From contig CAJXNE010000152.1 in the NCBI GenBank assembly GCA_913056285.1, positions 1-5,003 of the forward strand: a DNA stretch of 5,003 nt, read 5' to 3'. Under the pieces are notes generated by a model, which made no database searches, was not told the DNA's origin, and was given only the letters and a program-made list of their open reading frames with translations. Of this stretch, positions 1 through 4,595 are shown piece after piece (position 1 is the first letter of the stretch; every line of letters starts with the position of its first letter). The translations under genes and the position numbers were made by a program. Source of the DNA: an uncultured Zetaproteobacteria bacterium. Lineage in GTDB: Bacteria; Pseudomonadota; Zetaproteobacteria; Mariprofundales; Mariprofundaceae.

Positions 1-54
1 CGTACGTACGGTTCTGTGAGAGGGATGAGGCAGTAATGCCTCACCCTACTCGAT
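1..54 (+). mobile_element. Group II intron, 3' end only (domain V 3' strand and domain VI)
   Basis: This is the terminal part of a bacterial group II intron; the body and any intron-encoded reverse transcriptase would lie upstream, outside the window. Bases 1-14 match the 3' strand of domain V, ending CGGTTC, and are followed by the linker TGT. Bases 18-51 fold as domain VI: GAG 18-20 pairs with CTC 49-51, A21 with T47, GGG 22-24 with CCC 44-46, and TGAGGCA 26-32 with TGCCTCA 37-43, closed by a GTAA (GNRA-type) loop at 33-36. A48 is left unpaired on the 3' strand, which is the expected branch-point adenosine, six bases before the end. The intron should end at GAT (52-54), fitting the family's terminal AY. 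The fold and the branch-point position are seen directly; the intron identity follows from the family's known 3' structure. Whether the intron is complete and active cannot be judged. Confidence 0.88.
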
Positions 55-287
55 TCTTATTGGGTATCCCTTCCCTGACCAACAACGCGTGCAGTTATCC
101 GTTTGGTCCTTGCATCAACATCATTAAATCTTTGCTCACATATGGATCATTCAGGAGAGGCGATGCCGTTTGCTGGCTGTGATTGTTTCTCTGTAAGCCG
201 GTTGGTAATTTCTTGATGCTTGCGCTATGGGTTGTAATATATTTTAAGCAATGTCCTGAATTACTTGTTGAATAGCATTATCGCTGT
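55..287. other. Intron 3' flank, no recognisable gene
   Basis: This stretch follows the predicted intron 3' splice site. Two frames stay open from the junction, 56-127 (24 codons including TAA) and 57-182 (42 codons including TGA). Either could be the tail of a gene interrupted by the intron, but neither peptide is recognisable. A 17-codon ORF at 163-216 has AGGAG ten bases upstream of its ATG, but its peptide has no recognisable character. Apart from a possible promoter near the right end, I see nothing else here. Confidence 0.5.
213..240 (+). promoter_or_regulatory. Possible sigma70 promoter for the Rieske gene
   Basis: TTGATG (213-218) and TAATAT (235-240) are separated by 16 bases and resemble -35 and -10 hexamers. 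Transcription would begin near 247 and give a leader of about 50 bases before the ATG at 300. This is a pattern match only. Confidence 0.35.
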
Positions 288-299
288 TTGAATGGCTGC

Positions 300-680
300 A
301 TGGGGAAGGATAATCACTGGCAACAGGTGGATCGGCCCGGAGAAGGGCAGGCGGTTTGCTTTGATTTGAAGGCAAGCATGCGGCTGCCTGATGGCAAGGC
401 TGTCGAATTGCAGGAGCAGGGGTTCTTGCTCTGTTTTCAGGGGGAGCTGCGGGCATGGCGGAATCATTGTCCGCATGCGGGATCGCCGCTGGACTGGATT
501 CCCGGGCAGTTTTTTAGCGACGATGGCGATGCGTTGATTTGCCATACCCACGGTGCCCGATTTCAACCGCTATCCGGAGCATGCCTGTCCGGCCTTTGTC
601 CGCGAGGGCTGTTTCCGCTCGAATTTGAGGATCAGGGTGATGTGGTGCTGGTGCCAGTTTCCTTAGCCTCTTACAAATAA
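300..680 (+). CDS. Stand-alone Rieske [2Fe-2S] domain protein
   Basis: This is a small soluble protein of 126 residues consisting of a single Rieske domain. The cluster ligands are visible as CPH (Cys57, His59) and CHTH (Cys81, His84), spaced as in Rieske ferredoxins. NHCPHAGSPLDW and ICHTHGARFQPLSG form the two cluster-binding loops, and a short C-terminal beta region closes the domain. There is no signal peptide or membrane anchor, so it is unlikely to be the bc1-complex Rieske subunit. It is more likely a ferredoxin-like electron carrier or redox protein; its partner cannot be named. The ATG at 300 is preferred. A TTG at 288 in the same frame would add four residues, a stop lies upstream at 273-275, and neither start has a clear ribosome binding site. 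The gene stands alone, between an intron remnant and a repeat-bearing gap. Confidence 0.88.
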   Translation: MGKDNHWQQVDRPGEGQAVCFDLKASMRLPDGKAVELQEQGFLLCFQGELRAWRNHCPHAGSPLDWIPGQFFSDDGDALICHTHGARFQPLSGACLSGLCPRGLFPLEFEDQGDVVLVPVSLASYK

Positions 681-710
681 AATCTAATGCAACAGCCACA
701 AGATATTTTA

Positions 711-740
711 CAACGAAGGCACAAAGGCACGAAGAAGAAA
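711..740. repeat. Half of a CGAAGGCA/CAAAGGCA-type dispersed repeat
   Basis: The run contains CGAAGGCA, CAAAGGCA and CGAAGAAG in succession, an eight-base imperfect period. It resembles one arm of the widespread 'CTTCGTGCCTTTGTGCCTTCGTGG' palindromic repeats of environmental bacteria, read here on the opposite strand. The matching second arm is not found downstream, so this looks like a remnant. The comparison to known repeats is from memory. Confidence 0.5.
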
Positions 741-793
741 GATAAAACAGGAAGAATAGATTCATGGAACATCTTATTAAAAGTCAAAAAATA

Positions 794-910
794 AGCCACG
801 ACACACGAATGAACAGAAGGTGAATTGTGAAACAAGAGAGGCTCCCCTGGGGGACGACCTTAGAAGCGGACAGATGCAGACGGTTTTTTCATTCGTGTCA
901 ATTCGTGGCT
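794..910. repeat. Type II palindrome, copy A, carrying a type I insertion
   Basis: The left arm 794-813 (AGCCACGACACACGAATGAA) is complementary to the right arm 888-910 (TTCATTCGTG... to ...TTCGTGGCT), apart from a four-for-one base difference in the middle. About 74 bases separate the arms, and the type I element at 813-857 occupies much of that space. A T-run (884-889) precedes the right arm and TTTTT (916-920) follows it, so the folded RNA might act as a terminator behind the Rieske gene. That role is inferred. Confidence 0.75.
813..857 (+). repeat. Type I structured element, copy 1
   Basis: This copy starts ACAGAAGGTGAA and ends CTCCCCTGGGGGACGA. It shares 17 bases (813-829 with 2983-2999) and then 26 bases (832-857 with 3005-3030) exactly with copy 2. 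In its middle, TTGT (825-828) and ACAA (832-835) can pair around a GAA loop. A GC-rich CTCCCC/GGGG segment follows. The element encodes no plausible protein. Confidence 0.75.
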
Positions 911-964
911 CAAGGTTTTTGGTTCCGGCTTTGCTGGGTTAGGATGAACAAACCTGTCGTAATT

Positions 965-995
965 CGAATCGGACCGGAACATACCGGTGATTTCG
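965..995 (+). other. Hairpin in the nadB leader
   Basis: ACCGG (973-977) pairs with CCGGT (984-988) around AACATA. CGAATC (965-970) can extend the stem with GATTTCG (989-995), leaving one bulge and an unpaired GG. No T-run follows, so it is not a standard terminator. It lies about 80 bases before the nadB start and could be a regulatory RNA structure or a repressor site, but nothing in the sequence identifies a regulator. Confidence 0.4.
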
Positions 996-1054
996 CATTC
1001 CAGTGCCAGATGGGTATATATCGCGGTCTGCTTCGTGTGTAATCCGGAACAGTA

Positions 1055-1071
1055 CGGGGTAGAGTCCCCCG
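1055..1071 (+). promoter_or_regulatory. Small hairpin over the nadB ribosome binding region
   Basis: CGGGG (1055-1059) can pair with CCCCG (1067-1071), leaving TAGAGTC in the loop. The only Shine-Dalgarno-like bases before the ATG at 1074 are the GGGG in the stem and the AGAG in the loop, so folding could affect translation initiation. The pairing is seen in the sequence; the control role is inferred. Confidence 0.35.
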
Positions 1072-1073
1072 AT

Positions 1074-2663
1074 ATGAAAGTGCAGACCAAACAATTGAAA
1101 ACGGATTTTCTGATTATCGGTAGCGGCGCGGCTGGTTTGCTGGCGGCCAGTCGCCTGGCACCGCACGGGCAGGTGATGCTGGTGAATAAAGGCGAATTCC
1201 GGGATTCCAGCACCTGGAATGCGCAAGGCGGTATTGCCGGCGTGTCATCGGATAAAGATTCATTTGAATCGCATGTGCAGGACACCTTGAACGCAGGCGC
1301 CGGGCTGTGTCATGAGGATGTGGTGCGTGCGATTGTCAGTCGTGGTACGGAAATCATCGAAGAACTGGTGGAAATCGGCACCCGTTTTGATCGGCAGGAC
1401 GGCGAACTGCATTTGACCAAAGAGGGCGGGCATAGCAGCAGGCGAATCGCTCATGCCAAGGATGCGACCGGACGCGCTATTTCCGAGGCGCTGCTATCGC
1501 TGGTCGCTCCGCATCGCAATGTGCGGCGGTTGGAACAGCATACGGCGATTGATCTGATTACCAGTCGGCGTTTGGGTCAAAATTATGATCAGCGTTGCCT
1601 CGGCGCTTATGTACTCAATCCTGTGGGTAAGGTGATGGCTATTGCCGCGCGTTTCACCATTCTGGCGACTGGCGGTGTTGGCAAGGTCTATCTCTATACT
1701 TCCAATCCGCATGCCGCTTCCGGCGACGGTATCGCCATGGCATGGCGGGCTGGCTGCTCGATGATGAACCTGGAGTTCATACAGTTTCATCCGACCTGTT
1801 TGTTTCATCGTCAAGGCTCAAACATGTTGCTGTCCGAAGCATTGCGCGGCGAAGGTGCGCATCTGGTGGACCAGAAAGGTCGCCGTTTTATGTTTGATTA
1901 TGATAAACGTGGCGAACTGGCTCCGCGCGATATTGTGGCTCGCGCCATTGATCATGAAATGAAAAAGCAGGGTGTGGACTGCATGTATCTGGATGCCCGT
2001 CCAATTGGCGATGTGGAGATTGCGGATCATTTTCGCAATATCCACGGTCGTTTGCTGGAACTCGGGCTGGATATGACGCAGGAACCTGTGCCTGTGGTGC
2101 CGGCGGCGCATTATTTATGCGGTGGCATTCGGGCCGATGTGCATGGCCGTACCGATATAGAAGGCTTATATGCAATTGGTGAAACGGCGGGTACCGGCCT
2201 GCATGGGGCGAACCGATTGGCCAGCAATTCGCTGCTGGAATGCCTGGTCATGGCGGATTGCTGCGCGAGCGATGTGTTAAAACAGCCGCAAACACCAGTT
2301 AGTCCTGTACCGGTTTGGGATGAGTCGGGTGTTGTGCCGGAAACCGAACGTATCCAGATCAAGCAGAACTGGGACGAGATTCGCGCCACCATGTCTCACT
2401 ATGTCGGCATTGTACGCTCCGACGAACGATTACGGCGGGCGCGCCGCCGTCTGCGCCTGATTCAGGAAGAAATAGATTCCTATTATTGGAAGCATCCGGT
2501 CAGTCGGGATTTGCTGGAATTGCGTAATCTGGCGCTGATTGCGGAGCTGATTGTGCAGAGCGCCCAACAGCGCCATGAATCGCGCGGCCTGCATTATTCC
2601 ACCGACTACCCTGAGACTGATGAGCTGGCCAAAGATACGGTGCTCAAACCGGACGATACATGA
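1074..2663 (+). CDS. nadB: L-aspartate oxidase
   Basis: NadB is a cytoplasmic FAD enzyme that oxidises L-aspartate to iminoaspartate, which quinolinate synthase (NadA) then uses in de novo NAD synthesis. The protein is 529 residues, close to the 540 of E. coli. Visible features in order are the FAD-binding GSGAAG (16-21), NAQGGIAG (49-56), EGGHSSRRI (117-125), the QFHPT segment with His239, PRDIVARAID (284-293), HYLCGG with His346, and GANRLASNSLLEC (378-390). Glu117, His239, Arg285, His346 and Arg381 correspond to the active-site residues known in E. coli NadB (121, 244, 290, 351, 386). This distinguishes it from the SdhA/FrdA paralogues, as do the length and the helical, Arg-rich C-terminus. 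The ATG at 1074 puts DFLIIG at residue 11, as usual for the family. An in-frame GTG at 987 would add 29 unlikely residues. The stop overlaps the start of acyP. No nadA or nadC is in view. Confidence 0.96.
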   Translation: MKVQTKQLKTDFLIIGSGAAGLLAASRLAPHGQVMLVNKGEFRDSSTWNAQGGIAGVSSDKDSFESHVQDTLNAGAGLCHEDVVRAIVSRGTEIIEELVEIGTRFDRQDGELHLTKEGGHSSRRIAHAKDATGRAISEALLSLVAPHRNVRRLEQHTAIDLITSRRLGQNYDQRCLGAYVLNPVGKVMAIAARFTILATGGVGKVYLYTSNPHAASGDGIAMAWRAGCSMMNLEFIQFHPTCLFHRQGSNMLLSEALRGEGAHLVDQKGRRFMFDYDKRGELAPRDIVARAIDHEMKKQGVDCMYLDARPIGDVEIADHFRNIHGRLLELGLDMTQEPVPVVPAAHYLCGGIRADVHGRTDIEGLYAIGETAGTGLHGANRLASNSLLECLVMADCCASDVLKQPQTPVSPVPVWDESGVVPETERIQIKQNWDEIRATMSHYVGIVRSDERLRRARRRLRLIQEEIDSYYWKHPVSRDLLELRNLALIAELIVQSAQQRHESRGLHYSTDYPETDELAKDTVLKPDDT

Positions 2664-2932
2664 AAGCGTGTTGTCATGTCCGTATTCAGGGTCGCGTGCA
2701 AGGTGTCGGGTTTCGCTATTACACACAAATCGAAGCCCGAAAACGCGCTGTTTCAGGCTGGGTGCGCAATTGCGCCGATGGCAGCGTCGAAGCATTGATT
2801 TGCGGTGCGCCCGAATCGATTGATGCCATGAAGCAATGGTTGAAAGGCGGGCCGGGCTATGCGCAAGTCGACCAGATCGAATTTTCTGCTGGTCATTTTC
2901 CGGATAACTGCAATGATTTTCGCATTGTTTAA
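2660..2932 (+). CDS. acyP: Acylphosphatase
   Basis: This small cytoplasmic enzyme of 90 residues, the usual family size, hydrolyses carboxyl-phosphate bonds such as those in acetyl phosphate and carbamoyl phosphate. The signature GRVQGVGFR (11-19) supplies the phosphate-binding loop and catalytic Arg19. GWVRNCADGSVE (33-44) supplies the catalytic Asn37 and the second conserved strand-loop. The ATG lies in the ATGA that also ends nadB, so the two genes overlap by four bases and are probably translationally coupled; no strong ribosome binding site of its own is visible. A functional link to NAD synthesis is not established, so the pairing may be only positional. The gene ends 506 bases before hemH. 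Confidence 0.95.
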   Translation: MKACCHVRIQGRVQGVGFRYYTQIEARKRAVSGWVRNCADGSVEALICGAPESIDAMKQWLKGGPGYAQVDQIEFSAGHFPDNCNDFRIV

Positions 2933-2976
2933 GCGGCGCCCCATGCACGTTAGGGTGACCGTCAACAGCAAGCCTG

Positions 2977-3085
2977 GAATTCACAGAAGGTGAATTGTGC
3001 TTGCACAAGAGAGGCTCCCCTGGGGGACGAATGACAGCAAGACTTTAAGATTATTAATCAGTGGAAATTCGTGGAATCAGTGGCT
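2977..3085. repeat. Type II palindrome, copy B1, split by a type I insertion
   Basis: A left-arm remnant GAATTCAC (2977-2984) is followed by a type I element (2985-3026) and then the arm resumes with ACGAATGAC at 3027. Removing the insert gives GAATTCACACGAATGAC, which resembles the left arm of copy A (CACACGAATGAA). The right arm, TTAATCAGTGG... to ...CAGTGGCT, covers 3054-3085 and is complementary, with mismatches, to the intact left arm seen in copy B2. Runs of T follow at 3090-3093 and 3100-3103. Confidence 0.7.
2983..3030 (+). repeat. Type I structured element, copy 2
   Basis: This is the same element as at 813-857, with a longer central stem: TTGTG (2995-2999) pairs with CACAA (3004-3008) around CTTG. 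The GC-rich tail, from GAGAGG to GGGGGACGA (3009-3030), is identical to copy 1 and nearly identical to 3311-3331. Confidence 0.75.
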
Positions 3086-3120
3086 AAGATTTTAAAGGTT
3101 TTGATTTAAGGCAACAAGCG

Positions 3121-3193
3121 AGCCACGAATTGCACGAATTAGCACGAATAACAGCAAGACTTTAAGATTATTAATCAGTGGAAATTCGTGGAA
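3121..3193. repeat. Type II palindrome, copy B2
   Basis: The left arm at 3121-3151 is the most complete in the window and contains three CACGAAT-like units at a spacing of about 10-11 bases. The central part and right arm (3151-3193) are identical over 43 bases to 3034-3076 of copy B1. Including the flank, 3144-3193 and 3027-3076 match at 49 of 50 bases. The right arm stops after ATTCGTGGA, where the long type I element begins; the expected ATCAGTGGCT end is missing. Confidence 0.75.
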
Positions 3194-3331
3194 GAAGGTG
3201 AATCCCGAAGGGCACGACTCCACGGATGGGGGAGGTAGAGCGACGCAGGAGCAAGCGATGGTGTTCCCATCGCGCGATAGCTATCTCATCAGGTGATCCC
3301 GCTTGCGGGAGAGAGGCTCCCCTGGGGGCGA
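3193..3331 (+). repeat. Long type I element, copy 3, with two core-like ends
   Basis: The element begins AGAAGGTGAAT like copies 1 and 2, then has CCC-GAA-GGG (3204-3212). It ends with AGGTGATCCCG-CTTG-CGGGA (3291-3310) followed by the type I tail (3311-3331, one base shorter). The middle carries a perfect seven-base-pair hairpin, GCGATGG/CCATCGC (3255-3273), and the palindrome GATAGCTATC (3276-3285). It may be the full-length form from which the short copies derive by internal deletion, or two cores around unrelated DNA. No coding sequence is evident. Confidence 0.6.
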
Positions 3332-3402
3332 ATGGGCGCGAATAGGCCAAAAGAAAGAGTTATTACGGTTTTAAATTAGTGTAAATTCGTGAAATCAGTG
3401 GC
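3327..3402. repeat. Type II palindrome, copy C, degenerate
   Basis: A left arm with CGAATGGGCGCGAATAGG (3329-3346) partly complements the right arm ATTAGTGTAAATTCGTG to CAGTGGCC (3374-3402). The left-arm start is missing where the long type I element abuts it. TTTTTT follows at 3407-3412, about 30 bases before hemH. Confidence 0.55.
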
Positions 3403-3438
3403 CAGGTTTTTTGAATTTTAATGGATTTGGAGATTTGA

Positions 3439-4479
3439 ATGAGTTTTAACGCGCAACGGGATTTTGATCATGAAAAGCCAGTCAGTGTTGGCATTCTGCT
3501 GACTAATCTGGGTACGCCGGATGCACCGACGACGACGGCGCTGCGTGCTTATCTCAAAGAATTTCTGTGGGATCCGCGTGTCGTTGAGCAGCCGCGCTGG
3601 CTGTGGTGGTTGATTCTCAACGGCATTATTCTCAATACGCGTCCGGCCAAATCGGCTGCCCTGTATCAATCAGTGTGGACGGAAGATGGTTCTCCGTTGA
3701 TGGCGGCCGGAAAGAAACAGTGTAAAAAATTGCAGCAGGCATTGTGTGATTCGATGGGTGAGTCCTCGGACGAAAGCGTGCATGTCGAACTGGCCATGCG
3801 TTATGGCAAACCGTCCATCCAGAGCGGGCTGGAAGCCTTGCGCGAAAAGAATTGCCGCAAGATCATTATTTTACCCCTGTATCCGCAATATTCAGCAACC
3901 ACAACCGGCTCAACGTTTGATGCAGTAGCTGATGTGCTCAAAACATGGCGGCGCGTGCCTGAACTGCATCTAATCGATGCTTATCATAAGCATCCGGCTT
4001 ATATCGAGGCCTTGGCGGATAGCGTTCGGACGCACTGGGCGGAGCATGGTCGGCCGGAGCGCTTATTGATGAGTTTTCACGGTATTCCCGAACGCTACTT
4101 CAAGGCGGGCGACTCTTATCCCTGTCAGTGCAGGGTGACGGCTCGTTTGCTGCGTGAGGCGCTTGATCTGGATGAAGAAACGGCGCAGATCACATTTCAA
4201 TCGCGCTTTGGAAAAGAGCCGTGGGTGCAGCCCTATACGGATGAAACGCTGAAAGAATGGGGTAAGGCTGGCGTGAAATCGGTCGATGTAATTTGTCCCG
4301 GTTTCGCCGCCGACTGTCTGGAGACGCTGGAAGAAATCTGCAGCGAAAATCGCAACTATTTTCTCTCCGCCGGTGGTGAACAATATCGCTATATTCCGGC
4401 TTTGAATGACAGCACAGCCCATATCAGCGCGCTAAAACAGATTGTATTGGAACGCGTGACACGTTCTAACCCGAACTAA
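3439..4479 (+). CDS. hemH: Ferrochelatase
   Basis: HemH inserts ferrous iron into protoporphyrin IX to make protoheme, at the cytoplasmic face of the inner membrane. At 346 residues it is within the usual bacterial range (E. coli 320). VGILLTNLGTPDAP (17-30) is the N-terminal signature. PLYPQYSATTTGST (146-159) is the conserved porphyrin-cleft segment, MSFHGIPERY (211-220) carries the catalytic His214, and ADCLETLEEI (291-300) carries the conserved acidic Glu295. CQC at 229-231 is a conserved feature of proteobacterial forms. The ATG at 3439 has GGAG at 3429-3432, six bases upstream. An ATG at 3421 in the same frame is closed by TGA at 3436-3438 and cannot be the start. The gene is preceded by the repeat-filled gap and followed by 116 bases before the next gene, so it is probably transcribed separately. 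No other heme gene is in view. Confidence 0.96.
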   Translation: MSFNAQRDFDHEKPVSVGILLTNLGTPDAPTTTALRAYLKEFLWDPRVVEQPRWLWWLILNGIILNTRPAKSAALYQSVWTEDGSPLMAAGKKQCKKLQQALCDSMGESSDESVHVELAMRYGKPSIQSGLEALREKNCRKIIILPLYPQYSATTTGSTFDAVADVLKTWRRVPELHLIDAYHKHPAYIEALADSVRTHWAEHGRPERLLMSFHGIPERYFKAGDSYPCQCRVTARLLREALDLDEETAQITFQSRFGKEPWVQPYTDETLKEWGKAGVKSVDVICPGFAADCLETLEEICSENRNYFLSAGGEQYRYIPALNDSTAHISALKQIVLERVTRSNPN

Positions 4480-4537
4480 GTAGCAAGTTCCAGGGCTTTA
4501 ACGTGTTGAATCTGCAAACCTTGGTTATACTTGCGCT

Positions 4538-4571
4538 TTGTAACTTGTAACTTGAAACTGCAACTCACAAC
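4538..4571. repeat. Degenerate heptamer tandem repeat
   Basis: Two perfect TTGTAAC units (4538-4551) are followed by the variants TTGAAAC, TGCAAC (one base short) and TCACAAC, giving about five units. The tandem lies in the hemH-cstA spacer, ending 11 bases before the ribosome binding site of the downstream gene. Confidence 0.65.
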
Positions 4572-4595
4572 TGCTTTTACCTGGAGGGAAAATAA

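Larger units (their letters stand above)
2933..3438. other. Gene-free, repeat-filled gap between acyP and hemH
   Basis: No convincing coding sequence is present on either strand. From about 2977 the gap is almost entirely palindromic repeat arms and GC-rich type I elements, listed separately. The first 44 bases after acyP are unremarkable and show no clear terminator. Confidence 0.8.

Noticed and set aside
163..216. Small ORF of 17 codons with AGGAG upstream
   Set aside because: Very short, with no recognisable peptide character. A chance SD-ATG pair is likely in this length of DNA.
1015..1020. TATATA as a nadB -10 element
   Set aside because: The best upstream hexamer at a suitable distance (TTTCGC, 991-996) is a poor -35 match, and TATATA lies close to a hairpin.
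827..1042. Open frame of 71 codons across the repeat upstream of nadB
   Set aside because: It is made of type I and type II repeat sequence, and its peptide has no domain-like character.
987..1073. N-terminal extension of nadB from GTG 987
   Set aside because: It would add 29 residues not found in the family, and the ATG at 1074 places the FAD-binding motif at the normal distance from the start.
2430..3008. Long minus-strand open frame of 192 codons
   Set aside because: It lies antisense to the 3' end of nadB and all of acyP, both of which have clear family motifs. Its peptide is compositionally odd.
2933..3438. CRISPR array or tandem repeat array in the acyP-hemH gap
   Set aside because: Repeats are palindromic arms of different lengths with irregular spacing; there are no uniform repeat-spacer units and no cas genes.
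4506..4531. Promoter TTGAAT / TATACT before the cstA-like gene
   Set aside because: The -10 is good, but the spacer is only 14 bases and there is no extended -10, so support is too weak.
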